Below are positions 20,321 through 31,731 of a stretch of DNA of 64,000 bases, piece after piece. Positions within the stretch are counted from its first letter, which is position 1, and every line of letters starts with the position of its first letter. The notes below the pieces were generated by a model. That model was not told where the DNA came from. It searched no databases and was given only the letters and a program-made list of their open reading frames with translations. The stretch spans positions 1 through 64,000 of the forward strand of contig MU401627.1 in the NCBI GenBank assembly GCA_022579005.1. Reading direction: 5' to 3'. The position numbers were made by a program, and so were the translations under genes. Source of the stretch: Poronia punctata (lineage: Eukaryota; Ascomycota; Sordariomycetes; Xylariales; Xylariaceae).

Positions 20321-23300
20321 TTATAGCAATATTATATTAATTATAAAGCGTTTTTTATATGTACTTTTAAGCTTTATAAGATATTAATAAAGCGACTTAA
20401 AATTAGTGCAAAGTACTAAAAGAATTAAAAGTAATTTAAGTACTTTAAAAGTTAAGTATAAGGTAGTATATAAAGTAATAGTGCTATTAACTTTGTTAAC
20501 TATATTATATAGTTTACTAGCAAAAACAAATTAAGTAATATGCTTATATTTATTTAAGTTTTAGTAAATAATATTCCTAGTAATTTTATATTTGTTTTGC
20601 TTATAGTTTAAAATTAATTTAGTAGTAAAAATAATAATATAACTAATTTAAAAGCTTAAGTTAGTATTATTACCAAATAATTTATTAATAAAAATAAATA
20701 GCTTTATTTTCATTAAGTTTAAAAGTATATAAGTTAATTTATAGTGCTTATTTTTAATTTGCTAGTTAATATGCTTATTTAACGCTTAAATATTATTTTT
20801 ATAAGTTTAATAACTTATATAGCTATTAATAAGTTAAATATAGCTTTAAGTTAATATATATTATTAATATATATATTATATACTTTTTAGCTAATATATT
20901 ATTAAAAAGTATTAACTAAAACAAAGTTAATTTTAGTTAAATCTTTTGCTTAACTGTTTTATATAAAGATTACTTTGCTATTTTAAAAAGTAACCTTTAT
21001 ACTATTAAACTTAATTACTTATTTTTATTAAAAGATTGCCTTAGTTTTGCTTTAAATTTAAGTTTAATAAGTTTGCTTTTTTTAGCTAAAAACGCTAATA
21101 TAGCAAATAATACAATATTATTTATGTTTATTATAATAATACTAAATTCGTTATATTTGCTTTTTATAAACAATAAGCAAAGGTTATAAGTTAATATTAT
21201 TATTTTAAGTTAATTTTAGTAGTATTTATAATAAGTTTAAAACTAGTATAAATTTAATTTAGCTAAACTATAAAAAAAATAAAGTAATTAAACAATAGTA
21301 CTTTTAAAGTATTTTTTTAAAGTTTAATAAGTAAACGTATATATATAATATAAAAAAGGTATTTTTTAATTATATATATGCTTATATAATATTTTTTAGC
21401 TTATTATAAGCATTATAGTTTTAAATTAAAAATAGTGCTAGTATAAGTATAACTTGTTAACTTATTTATTAAATAATAAAAGCTTAATATAAAATAGTTT
21501 TTTTTATAGTTATTATAGCTTTAAATTACTAGTTACGATTTTTTATAAAGCTAAGTAGTTTTGTTTTTAATTTTGCATACTATATAAAACAAAAATAGCT
21601 TAATATTTAAGTGCATTTTAAAGTTAAAATAAATAAACTTAAATACTTTTATACTTAAAAAATTATTAATTTTTAAAGCGTTAAACTTTTTAAAAAGTAA
21701 ACTAAAAGTAAAAATAATGCTTTTATTTTATAGCTTTAATAATAATTAAGAATTTGCTTTTTTTTACATTTAAATACGTTTTTAGTATTATTATATACTT
21801 AAATTATACTATTAAAAAGTACTATAATATAATAACTATTGTTTTATTTCTTTTTAATTTTTTATAAAAGTAGCAAATAATTATTAAAGTAGTAAAAAGT
21901 TATAAGTTTTCTACTTTTGCTAAAAGTATATTTTAATTTATACTTGCTTTATAAGTAGTTTAGTTTATATTTGCTAAAAATTTATTTGCATATTAATATA
22001 GTTTTACTTAAGTATAATAAAGCTTTATTAGTTTATTAACTATATTAATAATAACGTTTTTGCTTTTAATTGCTTAAACTTTAAAAAAACTATTTTATTT
22101 TTGCTTTTTTTGCTAAACAAAAACTTTACTTTATAAAAAAAAGTAAAAACAAAAAGTAAATTAAAGCTATTTTAAGTATTAAGCGTATATAATATGTTTA
22201 CTTTTGCTTTTTTATTTTAAATAGCTTTAATATACTAAACAATTTTAAATAATAGTAGTAAATTATAGTTAATTTATAAATAAATATTAAATATTAATAA
22301 AGTAAATATAAGTTTATTAGGTCTTATTGTATTATTAAAAGCTTTTATTGCTATTTATAAAATTAATTTATTATTGTTTTAATAGCTAATCCTTTTTTAA
22401 TAATATAAAAAGCGTAGTATAAAAAGGCATATGCGTATTTAATTTTATTAAGTGCTTAATATGCTTTAATAAGCATTTTTTTATATATAATTTTTATAAT
22501 TTTAGTACTAGTTTAAAACTTTTTTAAAGCAAAGTTAGTATTAAAGTTATATATTATATAGTTAAGCAGTTTTTAATAAACGTTAATTTAATACTAATAA
22601 AGTATATTTTATACTTTATATGCTTTTATTATTTAAATAAAAGTTATAGCTTAAAATAATATAGCTAAATTAATAACATAAAAAACTTGTTTTTTATTAA
22701 TTTAAACTACGTTAATAATAACTTTATAGTTAATTATATTATTGTTTTTTAAAGTAAATTTAAACTGTTTTAGCGCTAGGTTATATATTTAATAATAATA
22801 GCAAAAGTTTTAAATTATTTTTTAAAATAAAATAATTAACTTTATAACTTACTATAGTTAACATTTGCTTTAGTTTTACTGCTTTAAAGTATTTAAATTG
22901 TTTTTAAAGCTAATATAACTTAGTTTTAATAAAATATATAGTTATTTTATTAAAGTACATATTAAAAAACAAATATTTTTATTTATAAATAACTAGTATT
23001 ATATTTTTATTGCTTTAAACAATAATATTTTTAGTATTATTAAAATAAACATTAATATAGTTAACGTTTTATAGCAAAAATAAAAAAAAAGTAAGCATAT
23101 TTAAAATATAATATATAGTAGTTTTAAAAAGGTTTTATATTTAAATTATATTAATACTTTTAATAATATTGCTACTATTAAACTTAATATAAACTTTACT
23201 TAGTTTTTATATTATATTTACTTTTAAGTTTAAGCATAAATATATTTTTAATTACGCTTTTATAATTATTAAATAGTTAAATATACTAGTATTTTATAAT

Positions 23301-25551
23301 TTGCTTTAGCATTTTATTTTATATAAACTTTTTAAAACAAATTAGTTTGCTAGCATTTTAAGTTTAAATTGTTATATATTTTTGCTTATAACGTAATATA
23401 TATAAGCAACGTTTATTAAAAACTAAATAGATTGTTTTGCTATTTTATAATTAATTTTATTTTATTTTAAGTTTAAATTTAAAACGGTTTTAAAAATGCC
23501 TTTTAATTTTATTAAATACTAAAAAAAAGTTTTTAATATTTAGTTTATAGCTGTAAATTATTTTATAAGTGCTAAAAAATTAACGTTTTATTTTTTATTA
23601 TTTTTTAATTAAATAATTAGTTAAAAAACATTTATTTTTTATGTATAAAATACTTTTTTTGCTTTAATAGGTTTAATTTAAATTGAAAATAAAAACAATA
23701 TAGTATTAAATTGTTTTTATTATAACTATAATTATTATACTTGCAATTTATATAAAACGCAATACTGCTTTTATTATTATTTACTACTTAAAAACATGCT
23801 TAAAAGTTAAAAAACAAACTTTTAAACATTAGCTTTTAGTAAATAAGTGCTATATTAAATTTAAATATACTTTTATATATATATATTATGTTTATTATTA
23901 AGTAAATTTTATTTTAATATGCAGCGCTAAGTGCTTACTAAGCTTTTATAATTTTATTAATTATAAAGTTAAAAGCTTTTATAAAGGTTTTATTTAAGTT
24001 TTGTTTATAAATATTTTAATATATAATTATAATTTAATTAATAAAGTATTAAAACTAATTTATAATATTGTTAAAATATAAATTTAATTTAAAATATTTT
24101 TTCTTTTAACTTATTAAAGCTAATTTGCTAAATAAAATATTACTTAGCGCAATTATTTAAAATTATTAAAAATATAGCTTAGTATTAGTTTTTTATTATT
24201 TTAATTTAATAGTATATATTAATAAAAATTTATACTTTATTATATAATAAGTTATAAGGCTTGCTTATATAATTTTAGTTTTTTTACTATATTTTTATAA
24301 ATATAGCAATTTGTTTAAAAGTAAAAAAGGTATTATTTATTAAATGTATTAAAAGTAAATTATAAAGCAAAATATAGTTAAATTTTTAAAAATTTAAGTA
24401 TAAAGTTAAAATATTTTTATACTTAATAGCTAAAGTAAAACTAGCTTGCTATTAAAGCATAACTAGCTTGCTAGTAAGTAGTAAATTTACTAGCTATAAA
24501 AGCTAAAAGATATATAAAGCATATATAGCTTAAATAGCTTATAATACTTAAAAGGTTAAAAAAGGTTAAAAAGCAAGTTAAGTGCTTTAAAAAGCTTAAA
24601 AAGCTTAAGCTTTTTAGTAAGTTACTAGTACCTTTTAAATTGTTTATAATTTAAACGTATATTGTTATATAAACTTTTTATTATTAAGGTTAAATAAAAA
24701 AGTTATTTTAAGTGCTTTTCTTTTAAATAATAAAACTAAAAAAGGTACTAAGGTTTTTTAATAGTTATGTTACTAAAAATAATAGTAACTAAATAGTTAC
24801 TTATAAAAGTTTAAAAGTTTGCTATAATATTAGTAGTAATATATATTAAATTGTACGTACTAATATGTTAAAATTTTAACGTGTTTATTTTTTAAAGTGT
24901 TTTTAAACAGCTTATAAAAATCTTTTACTATTAAAAAAGTATATGCAAATATTTAGTTATTTTAAATAAAACGTATATATTTAGCTTGTTTTTTATTATT
25001 GTTTTAAAGTTAATTCTTTTATTTTTTTAAAGTTTAAAAATAATGTACTATTAAAAAAGGTATATAGCTATTTTAGTATTTTTAAATATTTTAGCTTAAT
25101 TGAAGTTTATGTTGCAAGCGTTTTTAAAATAAAAGAAAAGCTATTAAAATTAGTAGGCTTTTTATTATAATTGGTTTTTTAAATTAGATTTAGAATAACT
25201 ACTAAAGTTAAGATTTAATAATAATGCTATTATAAATTAATGCTAATTAGTTTTTAAATTAGCTATAAGTTAATTAAAGTAGTAAAAATGTTTAATATTT
25301 TTTATTTTGTTATTAAATAACTTATAAAATACGTACTATAATTCTATGTTAGCTTTTTTATATATTATAATTTTATTAAAAGGTTATTAAAGTAATTTAA
25401 TTTAAATTTTCTATTTAGCACTTTATTTAAAGTAGTTTTTAAAAGTAATATAAAGCTAAAGCGACTTTAAGTTAAGTTAAAAGCAAGTATAATAATAATT
25501 TTTATTTTTAAACCTTGCTTTTTTATAGTTGCTAATTTAACTACTAATTAG

Positions 25552-25939
25552 TATTAGTTTAGCTAAAATAAATATAATTATAATATATTACTATTAATAG
25601 TATTATATTAACTTAATTAATTAATTAATTAAAAAAGTTAAAAGGACTTTTTTTAGCAAGTTTATATAGCTATAAAAGTTTATAATATAATCTAGATTTA
25701 TTAGTAATATAAAAAAAACACATACTTACTATATATTTAATATATAAAAAACGCGTACTTTTTATATACTAGTTATATATTATATATATACACTATATAT
25801 ATACTTTTTTAATAAAGTAAGTTTAACGCAATTTAAAACTAATGCGTAAAAAACTAAATATTTATGTTTATAAAATATTTAAGTTTTAATAGCTTTAATA
25901 TAGTTAATAAAGTTAAAGGTATTAAAAAGGATTCTAATA
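25552..25939 (+). repeat. Family-A 3' LTR
   Basis: It begins TATTAGTTTAGCTAAAATAA and ends TTCTAATA. It carries more C-to-T and G-to-A changes than its 5' partner; for example, the first dinucleotide is TA instead of TG. Confidence 0.9.
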
Positions 25940-25944
25940 TTTAT

Positions 25945-26386
25945 TATAATTTTTTAACCTTATAAATAAATAAAACAAGTATAATTAAACTAAGCATAAA
26001 AAAAGAAAATTTTCAAGATATTATAGTGCTATACTAGAAACCTTAGTTAGGCTTGTTTTATTTTGTGGGGGTGAATTAGATTGTGCCTACCTGTGTGGGT
26101 GAAGTAGCCTGCCCCCACCTTTGTTTATACATTGGCCGCTTTTAATTGGAAGACCGCTGTCCCAACCTTGTTCAAAGGAAAAAAAGAGTATCTAGCTCAA
26201 GAGCTCCACATGTCCAAAGAAACAAATTTCTCGGACCTCCCTCAACGCTTGTAAACGGCGTACCAGACCTGACAAACCTAGAGCGATTGTACCAGACGCA
26301 AATACAAAAAGAAGCGGGAGAAGAGAAAGGGAACTTGCAGGAGCGCACGCTGAATAAGGACAGAAACAAGGCAGAAGCAAGTCACG
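25945..26386 (+). promoter_or_regulatory. GAR1 upstream region
   Basis: The first 100 bases are AT-rich; from about 26050 the composition is normal. A G-rich run GTGGGGGTGAA (near 26066) and a C-rich run CTGCCCCCACC (near 26110) are inverted relative to each other across about 40 bp and could pair or serve as zinc-finger sites; this is only an observation. No ATG-started upstream ORF of note precedes the GAR1 ATG. The leader is purine-rich and ends GCAAGTCACGATG. Confidence 0.4.
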
Positions 26387-27278
26387 ATGTCGAGAGGAGC
26401 GCCGCGCGGACGCGGCTTTGGCGGTGGTCGTGGAGGAGGTGGTAGAGGAGGTGGTGAGTCCCCGAAATGATGCTCCCCCATTTTGCAACGATACACTGTC
26501 CTTATTTTCCAATGTTCAATGCGTTTTCTTCCAAGGGACTTTCCATCTTTCACGGTGTGGTCACGGCTCGTATAAGCAGCTACTTTCTTTAGCAGCGATT
26601 GACAAGGGGAAGAAAGACATTGACTATATGTAATTGGAAGAGGGACGCAATGGCTTGATAACGAAAAACTGGGACAGGGTAGGCTAACAGCTCCTAAACC
26701 TTTCAGGGCGAGGCGGCTTTGGACAGCGGGATTTTGGCCCCCCCGACACGATCCTCGAAATGGGTTCTTTCATGCACGCCTGCGAAGGCGAAATGGTTTG
26801 CAGTAGCGTGAGCGCCCAGAACAAGATCCCACAATTCAACGCCTCCATTTTCCTCGAGAACAAGACTTCTGTCGGCAAGGTCGACGAGATCCTTGGTCCC
26901 ATTAACCAGGTCTACTTCACCATCAAACCGAGCGAAGGTATCCAAGCTACGAGCTTCAAACCTGGCGACAAGTTTTACATCGGCTCCGAGAAGGTCCTAC
27001 CGTTCGAGCGTTTCCTTCCCAAACCCAAGCCCCCGCCGGGCGCGCCAAAGGTCAAGAAGTCGAGTCGTGGCGGTAGTCGAGGTGGCAGGGGCGGCCGTGG
27101 GGGACCCATCCGTGGTGGCGGCCGTGGTGGCTTTGGTGGAGGCCGTGGCGGGCCACCGAGAGGCGGCCGTGGCGGCTTTGGAGGAAGTGGCTTCGGAGGC
27201 GGTCGCGGAGGGTCTCGTGGAGGCGGAGGCTTCGGTAGAGGGCGGGGAGGCGGTGGCTTCAGCAGGGGCGGACGATAA
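26387..27278 (+). CDS. GAR1: H/ACA ribonucleoprotein complex subunit Gar1
   Basis: Two exons, 26387-26453 and 26707-27278, encode 212 aa. The 253-bp intron runs GTGAGT..TTTCAG with branch GGCTAAC near 26682. Exon 1 encodes a short N-terminal Gly/Arg segment, and splicing continues it into [19 protein letters not shown]. The conserved Gar1 core (about 33-130) has the PPDTILEMG and HACEGEMVC motifs, and NQVYFTIKP and KPGDKFYIG are visible. The C-terminal tail (about 143-212) is almost entirely GRGG/RGG repeats. Gar1 binds Cbf5 in the nucleolar H/ACA snoRNP that pseudouridylates rRNA and snRNA, and it helps product release. N- and C-terminal GAR domains around a compact core are the usual layout. 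The gene is convergent with the SLM1-like gene. Confidence 0.95.
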
Positions 27279-28242
27279 TGTCGCAGCTCGGTTCATGTCA
27301 CCCCCGCCCTACCCTAAACCCCAATTTACCTTGTCCCTTTTCATCCCTTCATATATGGCTCACGCGGTACGGAAACGGCGTTCAGGATTTCATTTATCGT
27401 TTCTTCCCGCATGGCATCTGTCTGCGAGAGGAGACCTTTTCAACACAGGGAAATAAAATGCAGTTGGCCTTAAATAGACCTTTTACGGTCTATCTACTCC
27501 CTTTAACCCTACTGGTTGCGAGTAACTGTGTGGGTATCAATAACAGACGGCGGATCCAGCGTAGGACGTGTCGAATATTACCAGCCAATATTAGTTGGTA
27601 GTTTTTGTCAGCAGCTCTAAGATTGGGAAAGTCGATGAAGTAGCTATTCTTCCCAAAAACCTTTGTATAGTCGGTGCTCCCGACGGGTGGCCTGCTTGCG
27701 GTCAATATCCCCTTTCAGGTTGAAGTATTGCTTTGTATTTCTAGCATATACATTTACATGTAGGCCCCAATACACCAGTTCCAGAGCTTTTTGGCTACTT
27801 CGGTTTTTGCCATTATTTTCATTGATCGCAGCCCTTGACAAATAGGAGGCAGAGTTGCTAACCGACAAGTACCATCTAGCGCACCACCTCGCTATATTAG
27901 ACGAATAAGTCCAAAGAAACTCTTGCAACCCCGTTTTGCCGCCTTCTGTGTAGCAAACTCTAGCAAAGGGAGAGGCAAACAACCCCAGAAAGGAACAAGC
28001 CGAACAACGGATGTAAAACAAATAAGATGGTATAATGCCTAGAGTATGGGGCGGTGAGGAGCAAGCACAGGGAGATTGAGGGAGACAAGACACAGTACAG
28101 AGAGAACCAAGAGAGCCGTAGATATACGAGTAGGATAGGCTTTGTTCCACGTGCCTGTTACGTCGCTATTCGTTGGGACAACCGTAGCGTCAAATCGACC
28201 GTGGTCGTTGCACGAGAGGGGTCTCATGAACAGTCTGCCTAA
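27279..28242. other. Convergent intergenic region between GAR1 and the SLM1-like gene
   Basis: About 960 bp of GC-balanced DNA hold the 3' UTRs of both genes. AATAAA at 27452-27457, 174 bp after the GAR1 stop, is a plausible polyadenylation signal for GAR1. Open frames of 60-170 codons occur on both strands but mostly lack ATG starts and resemble no family. I see no tRNA or snoRNA. Confidence 0.6.
27452..27457 (+). terminator. Candidate GAR1 polyadenylation signal
   Basis: AATAAA in GGGAAATAAAATGCAG, 174 bp downstream of the GAR1 stop codon. Assigned by motif and position only. Confidence 0.35.
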
Positions 28243-31043
28243 TCACACACCTGGAGTCTCCCCCGGCGTACTGCGTGGGTATTCCCCGGGCACGTGCGGC
28301 GTGCTGTCGTTTCTCTGCCCACCGGGTCGAACAGATGGATCATTTAGGATGCTTGATTTTGGCCTTGGACAATCTTTCGCCATCATGTTTGACCGTGAGT
28401 AGTCCCCGTCGTAGAGACCTTCCCCACCGGCCAGCCTGGTTGACTGAGCATCGGCCGACGCAAAATGCTCAAACCCTCGACTCGGACCCGATACCCTGCC
28501 GTCCGAAGTGACAGGAGGATTTGTCGAGATAGGGCCGTCCACAAGTATCGGCGCATTCGATGACCGGCCCGAGTTGACCCGATGCAGCCCGGCAGGTTCG
28601 CCACTATACGGATTTACACCGTCTGCTCGGGCCGCGTGGCTCGGGGCTTGGTCTATCCTGACGCTCGAGGTGTTACCGTACGATTGGCCGACACCCTGCT
28701 CCGGAAGAGTAGTGGGATGATAGTGGTTGTCGACGCCGCTGCCAGGAAGCGCGCCGGCCGCCGCGATGACATCGCGGTCCGGGTCGCCGCCGTGAGCCGA
28801 CCCGCCCCACACAGCCGCCTCGTCTTCTACAAATCCGGATCTTGAACTACTGGGAGACAGCGGCACATGTAAGCCCCGCTGCGCATTGACCTGGATATCG
28901 GATGGGAATCGCCCACCTGTGTGCGGCCTGTTCTGGAACGAATCCTGGCGGGAGTTTGGGGTGGACACAGTCAGGTCCGCAGAGAAGGGCACGTCGTCTT
29001 CGTCGTCGATCATGCCATCACTGCTAGCGCTGCGTTGTGATGAGCGTGAGTGAGCCCGTGCGTGACCACGAACGAAGCTGCTGAGCTCCTCCGGTGTCTT
29101 CTCCGTCAGCGCCCTGATATCCTCGTACCAGGCCATCATGGTGTCGTGGCTCTCGGCACGGAACACCCAGGTATGGCCGCGGTGCATCGTTCCTGTCTGT
29201 CTTCCTTTGAGGATGAATTTGTTGGAAGATCCGCCCCCAGTTGAGTGGGACCCAAGCTTCTGCTCCGGCAAATACAAAGACATGACAGGCGGCCCCGTCT
29301 TGTCGGCGGACTTGAACTCGTGGAGATGGGTCGGCGACAGCACATACCTGAATTGACGTCAGCACCAGTGTAGTTCTCCGAGGCCAGATACGTACCATCC
29401 CGCAGTGTAGCTCTTCAGGTACTTGCTCTTGCGCTCCAGCAACCCGGCTCGGATTTCCTGGCAGGCGAAGTGGTCTTGCCCTGGGTAGTGGATATGGTCG
29501 CTTGACCTCAGCGGAATGCCCGGGTGTACAAACTGCGAGTCTCTCTGGATGAAGCTGTCCCATTCGCGATCTTTTGGCATCGCGATGGGGCCGAACCGGA
29601 GTTCCTCGACTGCGTTATATCCCGCCTCCGCTTCTCTCTTGAGGATGCCCGAGTATGCGTTATATGACTTCTGAATCTCGCCGACGACGATGGCCTCCAA
29701 CTCCCGGCCTGATGATTCGAGATTGAGGTAAGCCTAGATAGAGACCGGCAAAGGTTAGCAAACATCGACACCCTAGTCACCACTACTACCTTGCTGGCTA
29801 AGTTAGCCACGTCCGAGACGGGCAGGGTGTGTCATACTTGGTGCAGGTAGTTCTCCTCAAGTAACTGTCGTTCCACCTGGCGATCCACGGCCAGCCGCAA
29901 GAGGTAAGGATCCTGCTTGCCAGTGGTCGTGGAAGAGTCCATTTCATTGTGACCAAGGGTCTCCTGTAACGCGTTTACAGCCTTTCTAGTACCATCCATT
30001 TCCTTGTCGACGGTATTTTTGAAGTCACCAGATAAGCTCTTGATCTCTTTCATCTTCTGGTTCAGGTCGTTCCGTAGCCCAGTCAGAGCTAGTATGACAT
30101 CCTCTTCAATCTCTTTGGCCTTGTTTGCTTCTATAATGGCCGTCTTGTGATAGTGACGGAGGATTTGCAAGGCGTCATCCAGGCCTCCAGATGCCAGGAA
30201 CCCAGGGGGGGTGGAGATATTGTTGCACACGTTGGCGAGCTTCAGGAGCGATTTAGAACGGTGCTCATAGTGGTTCTGTATCTCTCGGTAGTAGGCAATC
30301 AGATCTTTGAGAATCTTGCGCCAAGCTGAAGCCGGCAGGTTAGTGCGTATGGCAAGACATGGAGAAGACTAAGAGTATGATTTAGTTAGTCACTCACCTT
30401 GAAATCTCTGGGCCAGCACGTCGGTAGGGGCTCCCGACGTCGGGACCGGGCAGTAGAAGACGCTGTGCACTTCATCCGGTTCGTGTGAGCTCTGCAGCGC
30501 CAGGCTCTTTACGCTACCCGCTTTCATACTCCTACGACTACTACTCCGCTTTAAACTAGCATTCCGGCGCAAGGAATTCTTCTTCTTCAACGTATTTCCT
30601 CTGGCTAGAGAAATGCCATGCGCACTCGTGCCGTCGCCAGTGGTGACCTCGGACCGCGAGGAGATAGAGTGGGCACGCTGAATGTTGGGGACATTGGGGC
30701 TTTGCGACCTCTGGCGCTGCTGGTGATGGGAAACATCAACAATAGAGCTGCCCCTAATACTAGCATCCCACTCTTCATTGAACCTAGGCTGCCTGTGCGG
30801 GGGTTGTAGATGATCTGAGACCGGCGACACAATATGTGTGTTGGCAAGGGTGTTGGTGAACGTCTGATCTTCGATAGCCATGTTCTGTGTCTGATGCGGG
30901 ATCGGTTGTTGCTGTGCGGTATCAGGTACCGCGATGTCATTCGGGTTGAGAAGAGTACTAGGGCTCGGGTCGGGGTCGAGATAGAGACCGGGGGATGTCA
31001 TTGTGGTAGTCGTTCTAGCCAGCGATGCTTGGACAGACGACAT
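28243..31043 (-). CDS. SLM1: Slm1/Slm2-like F-BAR and PH domain protein (TORC2 effector)
   Basis: Four exons on the minus strand, 31043-30398, 30325-29838, 29733-29396 and 29347-28243, encode 858 aa. Introns are 72, 104 and 48 bp with GTGAGT, GTATGA and GTACGT donors and CTAAC or CTGAC branch points; splicing keeps frame at every junction. The N-terminal 200 residues are low-complexity, with a basic Ser/Arg patch (about 152-180; RRNAS, KRSSS, RRSM) that looks like kinase sites. Residues about 205-470 form a long helical F-BAR-like region, and about 470-575 a PH domain (GLLERKSKYLKSY, YVLSPTHLHEFK, closing W-YEDIRAL). The tail (576-858) is Ser/Gly/Pro-rich. In yeast, Slm1/Slm2 bind PI(4,5)P2 at eisosomes and recruit Ypk kinase to TORC2. 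The start is the first ATG (31043-31041); the frame continues upstream without an ATG. Longer than yeast Slm1, mainly in the tails. Confidence 0.9.
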
Positions 31044-31368
31044 GGTGCGTCCAACACAACTTATCGCCAAGTACCCAAGATACAGTACGTATCTCTGTAT
31101 TCTATGTATATGTAAGCCGGTTTGGCCCGGGCGTTCGGCTTACTAGGTTTATATATCTTGTACGTATGTATAATGTATGATGTAGTACGTATAACTATAT
31201 TTATATCTATTGTATACTTATAAAAATAGGTATTGTTTTAGTATTAAAAAATATATGCACTAATTTTACTACTAGTATTAAAATGCTTAGCAAATATATA
31301 TATATATATATATAATATTAATATATATTAAATTATAGAAAAAAATAAAAATTTAAAAACTTAGTATA
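31044..31368 (-). promoter_or_regulatory. SLM1-like gene upstream region, cut by a retroelement
   Basis: GC-balanced to about 31140, then increasingly AT-rich, with a (TA)n run at about 31294-31314. TATA-like sequence is plentiful (for example TTTATATATC near 31150) but none can be singled out. GTATA at 31364-31368 is the left target-site duplication of the 28.7-kb nested element, so only about 325 bp of original upstream DNA remain next to the gene. Confidence 0.5.
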
Positions 31369-31486
31369 TATTAAAATCCTTTTTAATACTCTTAACCTTA
31401 TTAACTATATTAAAGCCATTAAAACGCAAATATTTTATAGATATAGATATTTAGTTTTTAACACATTAGTTTTAAATTGCGTTAAA
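31369..31486 (-). repeat. Family-A outer 3' LTR, distal piece
   Basis: The last 118 bp of an inverted family-A LTR, ending (on the minus strand) TTTTAATA. It is separated from the rest of the LTR (38068-38337) by element C. TTAAA at 31482-31486 is the left target-site duplication of element C. Confidence 0.85.
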
Positions 31487-31731
31487 TATTATAATTAGGT
31501 TATAAAGAAAGCAAGGCTTTTAAAAGTAACTTAATTTATTAATAAAAATCTTAAAGTAAAAAGAAAAAGAAAAAAAAGTTTTTAAAACCTTATAAAGTAT
31601 ATAAACTTATATATATATAGTATAGTAAAGCTATAGCTATTTATAAGTATAAGCTTTAGTATTTATAGTTAAAAAAATAATAGCTATAAGCTACTTAGTT
31701 AGCTATATTGCTATTTAACTAATTTATAATT
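31487..31731. repeat. Element C left LTR
   Basis: It starts TATTATAATTAGGTTATAAA and ends near TAATTTATAATT. Shared anchors with 37822-38062 include AGTAAAGCTATAGCT and CTTTAGTATTTATAGTTAA. Confidence 0.8.

Larger units (their letters stand above)
19663..25939 (+). mobile_element. Complete family-A LTR retroelement (6.28 kb, TSD TTTAT)
   Basis: Direct LTRs of 389 bp (19663-20051) and 388 bp (25552-25939) enclose about 5.5 kb of AT-rich internal DNA. The five bases on each side are identical, TTTAT at 19658-19662 and 25940-25944, which proves insertion as a unit. The internal region is colinear with the nested copy 52137-58408 and with the pieces of the inverted outer copy. All coding capacity is lost by C-to-T/G-to-A mutation. 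The element ends about 110 bp before the GC-balanced DNA upstream of GAR1. Confidence 0.9.

Noticed and set aside
26454..26706. Possible C/D snoRNA inside the GAR1 intron.
   Set aside because: An approximate C box (ATGATGC) is present but no CTGA D box or terminal stem could be found.
26997..27456. Long frames overlapping GAR1 in other registers (Ala/Thr-rich and Val/Ala-rich).
   Set aside because: These are shadows of the GGC/CGT-rich Gly-Arg tail of GAR1; they are low complexity and lack splice or start support.
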